DNA of 64,000 nucleotides from Microvirga guangxiensis (GTDB taxonomy: Bacteria > Pseudomonadota > Alphaproteobacteria > Rhizobiales > Beijerinckiaceae). The number at the start of each line of letters is the position of its first letter. Position 1 is the stretch's first letter. Below the pieces are notes generated by a model that was not told where the DNA came from, did no database searches, and worked only from the letters and a program-made list of their open reading frames with translations. The stretch covers positions 62,001-126,000 of the forward strand of contig NZ_FMVJ01000009.1 in the NCBI RefSeq assembly GCF_900102135.1, in the 5' to 3' direction. Positions 45,053 to 53,864 of this stretch are shown piece after piece. The position numbers were made by a program, and so were the translations under genes.

Positions 45053-46009
45053 TTAGGACGCGTGCGAGCTCACGCGGTGGATCTCAAGCGCCATCTTCAC
45101 GTCTTCGATGCCAAGGCCCATGGATCGGAAGAAGCTAGCTCGATCAGGGGAGGGGGCCTGCGCCTTGCCGCAGGCAAGTTCACCCAGATCGCCGCGGATG
45201 TCGTCGCGGGACCACCCGTTCTCGGAGGCCAGCATCATCTCACCCGCAATGAGGGGAGTTGTCGACCGATCATCGCAATAGACATTCATTCGCGCCAAGG
45301 CATCCGGCGGGATTTCATGGGCTCGCGCGACATTCGTGCTGATCGAGGTCACAAGCATCCCCGGCCTGATATGCTCCATCAGTAGAACCGGGGTGCCGGC
45401 GGACGTACAAAGCAGCACCACATCGGCATCGGCCACCGCGAGAGAGCGGTCGTCAACGATCTCAGGGACCGGTCGGAGTTCACCAAGGCGCGCCTCAAGG
45501 ATCTCCTTCTTGGCAAAGATGTTGCGTGAATGAATGCGGACCCGCTTCCACGACCGAAGCGGCAGGACGTGACGCAGGTGAGCCAGGGCAATGGGGCCGC
45601 TGCCGATGATTGCCAGATTGGCGGCATCAGCTCGGGCGAGGAGGTTGACCGCCAAAGCCGTTGTTGCGGCGGTTCGCTCCGTCGTCAGCGCCAGCGAGTC
45701 GCAGAACAGCAAGGGTTGTCCCGTCTCAAGGCTCATCAGCATCGTCGTGGCCGTGACCTTGCCGCCGGACGGGGTGACCACATAAGGCGAAACCTTGACT
45801 CCGAAGACACCGTCCTCCGGCAGAACACCCGAGTAGGTGATGAAGTCGCCCCGGTTGTCGGGCAGAAGGGTGAGGACCTGCGGCGGCTGAGTTACACGGC
45901 CTTGTCCGTGCGCCTTAAAGAGGTCGCGCATCGCCGCGACGGCGTCAACGCGCCTCATCCGGTCTTCGACGGCAGCAGCATCGAGCCAGGCAGGGGAGTG
46001 CTGTGTCAT
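45053..46009 (-). CDS. Ornithine cyclodeaminase/mu-crystallin family protein
   Basis: The 318-residue protein contains the OCD fold: GVFGVKVSPYVV and LPLRSWKRVRIHSRNIFAKK. The Rossmann segment is NLAIIGSGPIALAHLRHVLP, and the DVVLLCTSAGTPVLLMEHIR block lines the active site. Family members convert ornithine to proline or reduce cyclic imines and ketimines with NAD(P)H. The overlap with the M81 gene upstream (ATGA) and the DadA neighbour suggest processing of an amino-acid-derived imine. The exact reaction is open. Confidence 0.88.
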   Translation of the reverse strand: MTQHSPAWLDAAAVEDRMRRVDAVAAMRDLFKAHGQGRVTQPPQVLTLLPDNRGDFITYSGVLPEDGVFGVKVSPYVVTPSGGKVTATTMLMSLETGQPLLFCDSLALTTERTAATTALAVNLLARADAANLAIIGSGPIALAHLRHVLPLRSWKRVRIHSRNIFAKKEILEARLGELRPVPEIVDDRSLAVADADVVLLCTSAGTPVLLMEHIRPGMLVTSISTNVARAHEIPPDALARMNVYCDDRSTTPLIAGEMMLASENGWSRDDIRGDLGELACGKAQAPSPDRASFFRSMGLGIEDVKMALEIHRVSSHAS

Positions 46010-47553
46010 GCTCGGCTCTCCGCGATGACACGCTTTTCAGAAGACTGAGAGCGAATAAAGACTTCGGGGTTGTAGGGAGTATCGGGCTCGAGCGGATACA
46101 TCGGTCTCGGCACGCGCGTGAAGGTGAACTTCCTCAAATCCGGAGAGGCCAGCGCCCCGCTGTCGCACACCAGAACCCGGCTTGCGATCGGCTCGAATGC
46201 GGCCCGGAAATGCTGCATGGATTTGACACCAACGATCCTCTTGGCGCGAGGGTCAATGCCAAAAGCAAGGAATTGCTGGAGGTCATGACACTGATGAGGC
46301 TCGGTAACGATGACGACCTGAACGCGCCCAACCTCGATCACCGCCGTTGGGCCAAAGGACATGCGGACACCCGCATACATCGGTCCATCACAGGTGTAGT
46401 TGCCATCGGATACGCTCATCAGCGTGCCAGTGAGGTCAAGCGGTTCGCCACCGAAGGACGCGTTCACTTTGCCACCAAGGCGGATCGATACCGTTTCACC
46501 GGGCTTCCTGCTCTGCAGCTGCGAGGCAGTCTCGCGGTCCACGATCGGGCAGACGCAGGCGTCTGCGTCTGCCGCAATCAGGGCCCGAAGCAGGTTTGTG
46601 CCGTCGCCGTACCCTCCAGCTCCGGGATTGTCGGCATAATCCGCGATGACCACCGGCCGGTCATCGCCCGCAAGCGCGGAAGCTACTGCCTCCTCAGGCG
46701 ACAGGAAGCGGTTGACGAGATCATGGCGCATGTCCCACATGGCCTTCGCCATCTCTTCGGCAACCAGCCGGTGGGGCTCCGGATCTCCGGAATAAGTCAC
46801 CGTGATGGTCGGGCCGATCTCATCGATATCGGCATAGGGGAAGGCGCCGTTGACGCTCACCGCGAGAACGTTGGGCTCGCTTTCATAAGCCCGGGCGCGG
46901 CCCATCACGGCGACAAGCGGCCCGACATCCGTGCGGCCGCCATTGGCGTCCTCCAGCATGGGCGGGCGCACGAAGAGAGTGTGGGGCTTGATTTCGCCAG
47001 CCATGGTCCGGTGCAGCAACTCGCCCGCATGCCGGCCGGCCACGCGCATGTCGATATGCGGATAGGTCTTATAGGACACGAGAATATCGGCCAGTTCGCA
47101 CATGCGCCGGGTGACGTTGGCATGCAGATCTAAGGTCGCGGCGATCGGAACATCCTGACCGACAACCGCGCGGAGACGTCCGAGAATCTCCCCTTCGCCA
47201 TCGCCTGAATGGGTTGTGACCATGGCGCCGTGGAATGCGAGCAGAATCCCATCGAGCCGTTCCCGCTCCCGACGGGCGGCGTCCTCGACGACTTTCAAGA
47301 TCTCCTCGAAAGCCTCCTCGGTGACACAGCCTGCCGGATTAGCGTGGGCGCTGATGACATGAACCAGTTCCCAGCTCTTCTCGCGTGCAACATCCAGGAA
47401 ACCCGCGACCTCGGTATTCGTCCCATCGAGCGCACGCAGGGCCTCGTCACCGTGGAGCAGGATCACGTCGGCGAAACGGTCCAGAGACGTTAGGCGCACG
47501 CTGAAGGAATTCGACTCGTGCATGATTTGTGCCGAGAGAACGCGAAAGGACAT
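46006..47553 (-). CDS. M81 family metallopeptidase (MlrC-like)
   Basis: The 515-residue protein starts MSFRVLSAQIMHESNSFSVR at ATG 47551-47553; further upstream codons are not family-like. HESNSFS and LLAFHGAMVTTHSGDGEGEI are MlrC signatures and supply zinc ligands. THPH-like motifs appear later (YKTYPHIDMRVAGRHAGELL), as does VIADYADNPGAGGYGDGTNL. MlrC cleaves linear peptides in microcystin breakdown, but most homologues sit in amino-acid or amide catabolic clusters such as this one. It may release the amino acid that DadA and OCD then process. Confidence 0.88.
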   Translation of the reverse strand: MSFRVLSAQIMHESNSFSVRLTSLDRFADVILLHGDEALRALDGTNTEVAGFLDVAREKSWELVHVISAHANPAGCVTEEAFEEILKVVEDAARRERERLDGILLAFHGAMVTTHSGDGEGEILGRLRAVVGQDVPIAATLDLHANVTRRMCELADILVSYKTYPHIDMRVAGRHAGELLHRTMAGEIKPHTLFVRPPMLEDANGGRTDVGPLVAVMGRARAYESEPNVLAVSVNGAFPYADIDEIGPTITVTYSGDPEPHRLVAEEMAKAMWDMRHDLVNRFLSPEEAVASALAGDDRPVVIADYADNPGAGGYGDGTNLLRALIAADADACVCPIVDRETASQLQSRKPGETVSIRLGGKVNASFGGEPLDLTGTLMSVSDGNYTCDGPMYAGVRMSFGPTAVIEVGRVQVVIVTEPHQCHDLQQFLAFGIDPRAKRIVGVKSMQHFRAAFEPIASRVLVCDSGALASPDLRKFTFTRVPRPMYPLEPDTPYNPEVFIRSQSSEKRVIAESRA

Positions 47554-47644
47554 CGTCCGACTCCAGGTTTGAAGGAGGGCAGGGGACGAGTACCGCTGGA
47601 GCGTCTGCTCCCGCGGTACTTGTCCTCTTGAAAAGAGGCAGCGT

Positions 47645-47670
47645 GCCCCGCCGGCTGAGTCGAGCGGGGC
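47645..47670 (-). terminator. Hairpin after the binding-protein gene
   Basis: GCCCCGC (47645-47651) and GCGGGGC (47664-47670) form a 7-bp G/C stem with a 12-base loop between the binding-protein stop (47694) and the M81 start. On the minus strand a short T-rich stretch (CTCTTTTC) follows. A partial terminator or stabilising hairpin would explain more binding protein than enzymes, as in many transport operons. Confidence 0.5.
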
Positions 47671-47693
47671 GCTTTCAGAAGGGCTGATACTTA

Positions 47694-48539
47694 TTACTTT
47701 GCGGCTAGGTCGCGTTTGAACCACTTCTGGGACAGCCGCGAGATCGTGCCGTCGGCCAGGGCCGATGCGATCGCCTCGTCGAACATGACCTTCAGGTCTT
47801 GGTCGGCTTTCCGCAAACCTGCTGCAACACCCCGCCCCATGAAGCCGCCGGTAAAGCCGGGACCGGCAATGACGAAGTTCTCAAAGCCCGGCTTGCTCAA
47901 GGTGGTGTCGAGGGTCGTCGTGGCCGCGGCTACGGCGTCGACGCGCTCAGCGGCAAGATCGAGATCATGCTGCTCTGTGGTCTTGTACTCGCGGATTTCC
48001 ACGCCCTGGAACAGGCGCTCCATCATGGTTGCGAGGGTGGTTGAGCCTTGGACGCCCACGACTTTGCCCTTGAGGAGCGGCTTGATTTCGTCAGCAGCCT
48101 TCTGGGCCGCCGCAGCATCCGCGCCGATATCGAAGACCTTGTCGTTCGGCACCTTTGCCAGGGGAGAGTCCTTAGGAACGAGGAAGGCGCCAGGGGTGCG
48201 GGCATACGGCCGCGAGAAATTGATGGTTTCCAGCCGCTTATCGGTGATCTGCATTCCGGCCATGATGGCGTCGTACTTGCCAGCGCTGAGGGCCGGAATG
48301 ATGCCATCCCAATCCTGGGCCACGATCTCGCACTTCACCTTCATCCGCGGGCAGAGCTCGGCAATGAGATCGATCTCGAAACCTTCGAGCTTGCCGCCAG
48401 GGCCGGTGAAATTCCACGGGGCATATGCGCCCTCCGTGGCGATCTTCACGGTTTCCCATTTCTTTGCTTGCGCGAAGGCGCTAGCTGTGGCCGCAAGAAA
48501 CCCCAGAGCCGCAATGCCGAATACCTGAAGACGCTTCAC
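47694..48539 (-). CDS. ABC-type amino-acid periplasmic binding protein (copy B)
   Basis: The 281-residue protein has the signal MKRLQVFGIAALGFLAATAS with AFAQ cleavage. It has the same core as copy A: TVKIATEGAYAPWNFTGPGG, KLEGFEIDLIAELCPRMKVK and KYDAIMAGMQITDKRLETIN. It is the first gene of the operon with M81, OCD and DadA, and is divergent from the LysR regulator. The two copies share length and long identical stretches, so they arose by duplication and may bind different stereoisomers or derivatives. No ABC permease or ATPase gene is in the window. Confidence 0.92.
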   Translation of the reverse strand: MKRLQVFGIAALGFLAATASAFAQAKKWETVKIATEGAYAPWNFTGPGGKLEGFEIDLIAELCPRMKVKCEIVAQDWDGIIPALSAGKYDAIMAGMQITDKRLETINFSRPYARTPGAFLVPKDSPLAKVPNDKVFDIGADAAAAQKAADEIKPLLKGKVVGVQGSTTLATMMERLFQGVEIREYKTTEQHDLDLAAERVDAVAAATTTLDTTLSKPGFENFVIAGPGFTGGFMGRGVAAGLRKADQDLKVMFDEAIASALADGTISRLSQKWFKRDLAAK

Positions 48540-48679
48540 TGAGCCGCTCCCTTTTCTGAGTTGTTACAGAACCTCCATGCGATCAGCCGCGGCCTCCGCC
48601 AGAGACCCAGACCTTGCTCTAGACAGATGGGCTCACGCAATCGAGAATGTCTCCGGCTCTACTGTGAGGAAATCTAACA

Positions 48680-49573
48680 ATGGCCGCACGCCGTCTCCCC
48701 CCTCTCAATGCTCTCCGAGCCTTTGAGGCCGCAGCCCGCCGTCGCTCGATCTCCCGGGCCGCGGAGGAGCTTGGAGTGACGCATGGGGCTGTCAGTCATC
48801 AGATCCGGACTCTGGAGGCGTTCGTTGGGACCGACCTCCTGGAGCGAGCGGGCAATCGGTTCAAGCTGACGGTGGCAGGCGAGCAGCTCCTTGCCCCTCT
48901 GAGTTCCGGATTCGACCTCTTGGCGACCGCCGTCATCAGCTTGGATCGGCCGAGTGTTCGGGGTGACGTCACGGTAAGTGCGCCTCCCGCGCTGACATGC
49001 CTTTGGTTGGTGAAGACAGTCGGCGATCTATTGAAGCAGTATCCGGACCTGCGGCTACACCTTCGACCCTCGAACAGCCCCAAGGAAGTAATCGCCTCCG
49101 ATGTCGATCTGTGTATCCGCTATGGCGATGGAATCTGGCCGGGTCGACGCAGTGAGCGACTGACCGACAGCGATCTTTTCCCGGTCTGTCGGCCGGATCT
49201 CTTCGAAAGTGGTGACATCGGCGAGCTCGCGGACACGCCTCTGCTATGTGCCGCAAATAGTCACGAATGGGATCTCTGGCTGGCAACGGTCCCGCAGGGG
49301 AGCATACTTACGGGGGGACGGCACTACCTGGGGAATCATCTCGCGATGATCGAGGCGGCCGTGGGCGGTCTTGGGCTTGCCATGGGAGACAATGTCACCT
49401 GCCAACGCTACTTGGAATCCGGGACGCTTGTTCGACCGTTCCCGGAAAGCGTTCGCGCCCCAGCCTCGTTTTTCCTGATCGATGCAGGCGATCATGAACG
49501 TCGACCGGCGGTAACTGTGGTCCGGCAATGGATCCTCGAAAGCTTCAATCGGAAAACCGCTCTTGCCGCCTAG
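48680..49573 (+). CDS. LysR-family regulator (GcvA type)
   Basis: The 297-residue regulator begins with LPPLNALRAFEAAARRRSIS and AAEELGVTHGAVSHQIRTLE, the GcvA/AmpR-type winged helix. The substrate-binding domain (DVDLCIRYGDGIWPGRRSER, then MIEAAVGGLGLAMGDNVTCQ) is complete. It is transcribed divergently from binding-protein copy B, with a 140-base intergenic region that should contain the shared operator. It probably activates the DadA operon in response to its amino-acid substrate. Confidence 0.93.
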   Translation: MAARRLPPLNALRAFEAAARRRSISRAAEELGVTHGAVSHQIRTLEAFVGTDLLERAGNRFKLTVAGEQLLAPLSSGFDLLATAVISLDRPSVRGDVTVSAPPALTCLWLVKTVGDLLKQYPDLRLHLRPSNSPKEVIASDVDLCIRYGDGIWPGRRSERLTDSDLFPVCRPDLFESGDIGELADTPLLCAANSHEWDLWLATVPQGSILTGGRHYLGNHLAMIEAAVGGLGLAMGDNVTCQRYLESGTLVRPFPESVRAPASFFLIDAGDHERRPAVTVVRQWILESFNRKTALAA

Positions 49574-49657
49574 CTCAGATGCGCGGCAGAGACAGTGGTT
49601 TTCGTTCCATAAGATATGTTATGCGAAATAATATATTATATGGGTGGATTCTATTCT

Positions 49658-50781
49658 GAAGTGCGAATTCCGTTACAAACAGAGGGTTTGCACTCGGAGG
49701 CTAAATGACCCTGCCCTACATCCGCCTGAGCTTGGCTGAGCGGCGCGAGATCGCCCGCATGCACGCAGCCAAGATCCCGATCAGTGTGATCGCCGACCGC
49801 CTGCAGCGGCACCGCTCGACCATCTACCGCGAGATCAAGCGGAACTGGGTTTACGATGAAGAGCCGTTGTATCGCGGCTATTTCCATGTGGCCGCCGACA
49901 TGCAGGCTCGAGCCCGGCGTCAGCGTCTGGGCAAACTCTCCCGCAGACCGGTGCTCGCCGTCTACGTCATGGACCGCCTCAAAGCTGGATGGTCGCCAGA
50001 GCAGATCGCTGGCCGGCTACGGGTATCCGGTGCGCCTGAGCGGCTGTCGCACGAGACGATCTACCGGTTCGTCTACAGCTCTCAAGGGCAACGGCTCGGA
50101 CTGTACCAGGATCTGCCCGTGGCACGGCGCCGGCGGCGAGCGCGCTATCAGCGCAAGCCTCGCGGTCTCGTCGTTCCGGCGGGCAACACCATTGAGCAGC
50201 GCCCGGCGGAGATCGCAGTCCGTACCAGCTTTGGCCACTGGGAGGGCGATCTGATGATGTTCCGCAGGAAGCTGCGGCAAGTACAATCTCACTTCGCTTG
50301 TCGAGCGCCAAAGCCGTTACACGATCCTGACCCGCAACCGAGATCGCAACTCAACTGGGGTCATGACTGGCATGATCGAGAAGCTGAAAGCCCTGCCGGA
50401 GACGGCGCGTCTATCGATCACGTTCGACCGCGGGACGGAATTTGCCTATTACCCGTTGCTCAAGCAGAAGCTCGGCATGGACAGCTACTTCTGCAAGCCG
50501 CAGGCCCCCTGGCAAAAGGGTTCGGTCGAGAACACCAATGGCCGGGTCCGGCGCTTCCTGTCACGGGACACGGACATTGCCGCTTTGCCTGAGGAGGCTC
50601 TGCTTCAGATCTGTGATCGGCTCAACGCGACCCCACGCAAATGCCTGGGCTATCGCACGCCCCACGAGGTCCTGATGAACTCTCTGGATCCGAGGTTGCC
50701 GGGGCTGCGCAACCCTAACCAACTCCGCCCCGGCAGCCCCTGACCGACCGGAGACCGATGACGCCCTAACCGTCGCACTTC
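49658..50781 (+). mobile_element. IS30-family insertion sequence (inactive)
   Basis: The transposase remnant is flanked by GAAGTGCGA (49658-49666) and its inverse TCGCACTTC (50773-50781). The sequence outside these cores also matches loosely (GGATTC...CT before the left core; GGAATC...CG on the minus strand at the right). Exact borders and target duplication cannot be fixed. The length of about 1.1-1.15 kb fits IS30. Confidence 0.7.
49705..50743 (+). pseudogene. IS30-family transposase with a frameshift
   Basis: The first part has a CGGAGG ribosome site and the IS30 helix-turn-helix (RLSLAERREIARMHAAKIPI, RLQRHRSTIYREIKRN). The first catalytic Asp region is FGHWEGDLMMFRRK. After about codon 187 the homology moves to the next frame at 50265-50276: GKYNLTSLVERQSRYTILTR, then SITFDRGTEFAYYPLL (second Asp) and QKGSVENTNGRVRRFL (Glu). 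It ends at 50743. One extra base explains the break, and the enzyme should be inactive. Confidence 0.88.
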
Positions 50782-50904
50782 GGCTTGATTCCACAATAGT
50801 ACATGCCTTGGTTCGCCCACACTGCCTTAGCTCCCGTGAGTGAGTGAACATCGGCCAAGCCTACAAGGACGTATCTCGGCACCAAACTGCATATGGCCCC
50901 AGAG

Positions 50905-51537
50905 CTACGCCGCCTCGATCGCGCCGACCTCACGCTCACGCCCCTTGCGACCCTCTGCAATAGAAACGCGAACGACTTGTCCTTCAGTCACAGCACCAAG
51001 TCTCGCCCGCTCGACCACCGAGATGTGCAGAAACAGATCTTTGCTCTCGCCCTCAACTGAGACGAACCCGTACCCTTTGTCGGCGTTGAACCACTTCACT
51101 ATGCCGGTAGTTGTTGGTGAGCCGCCGCCCGATCGAGGGGCACCCGACCTGCCCTGCAGCCCCCGTCGTGGCGGCTCAGGCGCGGCGGTACTAGGATCGA
51201 CACTGACGACCTCATTGACCTGCGTGCCCTTCTGTCCTGGGCCGACCTTCACCCCTAATGTCGTGCCGGGCTCCAGGGCCGTATAGCCCGCCGCCTCGAC
51301 CTGCCTGATGTGCAGGAATGCCTCACCCGAGCCATCCGTCAGCTCGACAAAGCCGAACCCCTTCTGTGGGTTGAACCACTTGACCCGAGCAGCAACCTCG
51401 CTGCCGGAGGTCCAGGAATTTGCTTGCTGGCGAACAGGCTGCTCGTACGATGGTGGAGGAGCGTAGTCGCTCCATAGATCAACAGATTGAGCGTCAAACT
51501 GACGTCGACGATCACGATGTTCGTTGCCCCGGCCCAT
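50905..51537 (-). CDS. Double cold-shock-domain protein
   Basis: The 210-residue product (start ATG 51535-51537) has a hydrophilic N-terminal 50 residues and two cold-shock domains. The first has VKWFNPQKGFGFVELTDGSG with AFLHIRQVE; the second has VKWFNADKGYGFVSVEGESK with LFLHISVVE. The RNP1-like (KGFGFV, KGYGFV) and RNP2-like (AFLHI, LFLHI) motifs are intact in both. The linker is Pro/Arg/Gly-rich. Such tandem CSD proteins are common in alphaproteobacteria and bind single-stranded nucleic acid. It stands alone between the IS30 and the plasmid-like genes. Confidence 0.93.
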   Translation of the reverse strand: MGRGNEHRDRRRQFDAQSVDLWSDYAPPPSYEQPVRQQANSWTSGSEVAARVKWFNPQKGFGFVELTDGSGEAFLHIRQVEAAGYTALEPGTTLGVKVGPGQKGTQVNEVVSVDPSTAAPEPPRRGLQGRSGAPRSGGGSPTTTGIVKWFNADKGYGFVSVEGESKDLFLHISVVERARLGAVTEGQVVRVSIAEGRKGREREVGAIEAA

Positions 51538-51947
51538 CAGAGCACCTTCTACCAGTTGCCTGCGGCCCAAGACGTAACGCCCATAGTCCTCCTAAGCAAG
51601 ACGCCCATGCGCTCCAAAGGGGCCTATGAAACGATGATTACTGCCATTTCTCTTCGGGACCACGCGCCGCCTTCGGCAGACCAGCTCTACAGCCATCTGT
51701 CTACCTGCTGTTGAATAGACGGATAGCTCCGCTAGCTCATCTACCAAGGGATCAGGACAGTTCCGGCCGTTGCACTTCATCTCGTTTCATCGAAGCGCGG
51801 AGGAAACATCCGAGCTTGGATCTTGCCGAAAGTTGGAATAAAGCTCGCCCATTCATCCTTATGGCTTTCATGATGACGGGCAAAATTCATGCCCTTCGGC
51901 ACGCTTCGTCTCAGAGAGCGATCTTCGGTTATCGTAGGAAATAATCA
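51538..51947. other. 410-bp region without a supportable gene
   Basis: It separates the divergent cold-shock gene and the zinc-finger-type gene. Short frames have no ribosome sites. In related cold-shock genes a long 5' leader is regulatory; a leader of this kind could lie here on the minus strand but no conserved element is recognised. Confidence 0.4.
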
Positions 51948-53123
51948 TTGCCCGGCATTGCACGTCAGTTCGAACCCCATATCACCCGTAGCGGTGGAGC
52001 GCCCTCACAATATCGGTTCCGGATTCAGTGTTCGCAGTGCCGCCAAACCGACATCTACGAAGCGAGCAAATATACGAACGATAGTGTCCTCAAAGGCTAC
52101 TTCAAACAGCGTGGATGGTTGCTAGGACGTGACCGCTCCTATGATCTGTGCTCTGCCTGCCTGGCAAAGCCGCAAAGCATTCAAGCCCCATCAAAGACGT
52201 CGGAATCTCGCCACGTTGATCCGGGAGCACGGGAACAGCCGCAAGATCACTCTGTGACAGCGAGCAAGCGCCACCGGGATACAGCCGATATTCTGGCTCG
52301 GCACCTCGGCGACCCCAAGGCGCTCGCGGCAGAGGTCTTTCGCCCTAAAGAGGTGCAGCAATCGCGCCCATCTACCTCTGACACATCGCGTCAGCCCGTT
52401 CCAGGTCCTGCCCTCTCACTGGAGGTAGAGCAGGCTCTCACCGGGATGGCGGCAGATCTAAAGGCTCTTCGAGCTACCATGGAACTCATGGCAGAGCAGA
52501 TGGGCAGATTGGTTGCTCTTGGCGGTCAGCAGATCGAAACCACCGCACGTTTGGCACCTCTGATCGTTCAATCGGCCGAGAGGATCACCAGTCGTGTGCA
52601 GGAGGCTTTCAGCGCTGTCGGATCTCCTCCGAGTTCGCCCCCGCAACCAGCAGAACCTGTGGGTACCAAAGGTGAGCTGACGTCACACTCTGCCCAGGAC
52701 CACAGTCAGACACCCACTTCGCTAGCAGAGTCGGATCTTGGAAGCGGCGCAACAGAGCCACTCAGGCAAGCCCCGCGCCCCAAGACGAGCGAGAAGCAAG
52801 CGGGCAAGACTGCCGTCAATTCCGTTGTGGTGAAGTCCATTCCAGACGCCAAGCGTTCGGACCGGTTCTACACCTCAATCCGGCTGCCGCGAGCGTTGTG
52901 GGACAGCGCCGGCTTTCAACCAGAAGACCGTCTGCTGCTTGAGTGGAACGGCAAGACGTTGAACATTGAGCGTGCCGTCGAGGGAGGCGTGAAGCCTAAA
53001 TCAATCGGAGAGGCTAGTGTTATCCTGCAGTCGTGGAAGCTCGGCAACCTGAACTTCGAAAAGCCGAAAGTTACAGAAGCTGATGCCTCTCTGCGCCTGA
53101 TGGGAAGGCCATCGAGATCTTGA
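51948..53123 (+). CDS. Hypothetical protein: N-terminal Cys motif, coiled coil, AbrB-like C terminus
   Basis: The 391-residue product probably starts at TTG 51948, with AGGAAATAATCA before it; no ATG start precedes the conserved-looking part. Residues 26-71 hold two Cys pairs (QCSQCRQ; LCSACLA) like a zinc ribbon. The middle is disordered or helical with LTGMAADLKALRATMELMAE. The end (TSIRLPRALWDSAGFQPEDR, then LLLEWNGKTLNIERA) resembles an AbrB-type swapped-hairpin DNA-binding fold, but the fit is loose. I do not recognise a family. A strong terminator follows 236 bases after the stop. Confidence 0.55.
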   Translation: MPGIARQFEPHITRSGGAPSQYRFRIQCSQCRQTDIYEASKYTNDSVLKGYFKQRGWLLGRDRSYDLCSACLAKPQSIQAPSKTSESRHVDPGAREQPQDHSVTASKRHRDTADILARHLGDPKALAAEVFRPKEVQQSRPSTSDTSRQPVPGPALSLEVEQALTGMAADLKALRATMELMAEQMGRLVALGGQQIETTARLAPLIVQSAERITSRVQEAFSAVGSPPSSPPQPAEPVGTKGELTSHSAQDHSQTPTSLAESDLGSGATEPLRQAPRPKTSEKQAGKTAVNSVVVKSIPDAKRSDRFYTSIRLPRALWDSAGFQPEDRLLLEWNGKTLNIERAVEGGVKPKSIGEASVILQSWKLGNLNFEKPKVTEADASLRLMGRPSRS

Positions 53124-53358
53124 GCGCCCAGCGAGAGATGGCTTTCACTTCTGCGCCCGAGCAGAGCATCAAAGGCAATCCCTAAGCCATGCAGCTGACG
53201 CAGCCCATTCATGAGGCATGCTGCATTGCAATGAGGCGCCATGCGGCTGATATCAGCAACGGCTGATTTCAACGCGGCAGTGCTTTTTTCCTCCCGGCAC
53301 CGCCGTTTCGGCCGTTCCCTCTGGAAGGTTTTGACGTTTTTGTCGGACCTCACCTCTT

Positions 53359-53383
53359 GCCGGGCCTCTGGCCCGGCTTTTTT
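53359..53383 (+). terminator. Strong intrinsic terminator
   Basis: GCCGGGCC (53359-53366), loop TCT, GGCCCGGC (53370-53377) and six T residues form a perfect 8-bp G/C stem with T tract on the plus strand. It is the cleanest intrinsic terminator in the window. It probably ends transcripts of the 51948-53123 gene and insulates the Abi gene. Confidence 0.88.
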
Positions 53384-53864
53384 CTGTTCAGGCCGATCCC
53401 GCTTGTTAGCGGCCTTCTAACGAAAAGCCCAAGATCACGCATTTCGACTTTAGTTTGCCCTCCACCGAGGGCGTTGACTTCATGCTTGCACATGGCTTCG
53501 GAGTTCTGCCGCATCATTCCAGCAGCATTGTCGTCCTGCGACCGAGCCGATGCACAGCACTGATCGCAAACTTCCTGTCAAAAGGCTTGTTATGAAAATT
53601 ACCATCGTGTTCGGAAAGACACCATTCAGCCCTCCTTCCCACGATCAAACGCCCACGGATTGATCGTGATCCGTCTGCCTCATCAATGAGAGCCCCGGAC
53701 ACACCTAAGACGCCGCCACATAGCCTCCCGCAAGACTCTCAACGCGAACTTTTTAGCCACGAAGCTTATAACCTCGGATCGGCGCGACCTGTCCCGTCGA
53801 TACGTACGGTCGTGGTGGTGCGGCTCCTGCGTAACGAATGAAGTTGAAAGCCTCATAGACTTAG
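53384..53864. other. 481-bp region without a supportable gene
   Basis: Beyond the terminator the sequence becomes AT-richer and shows only short unsupported frames up to the 3' end of the Abi gene on the other strand. This composition step may mark the left edge of a transferred segment. Confidence 0.4.
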
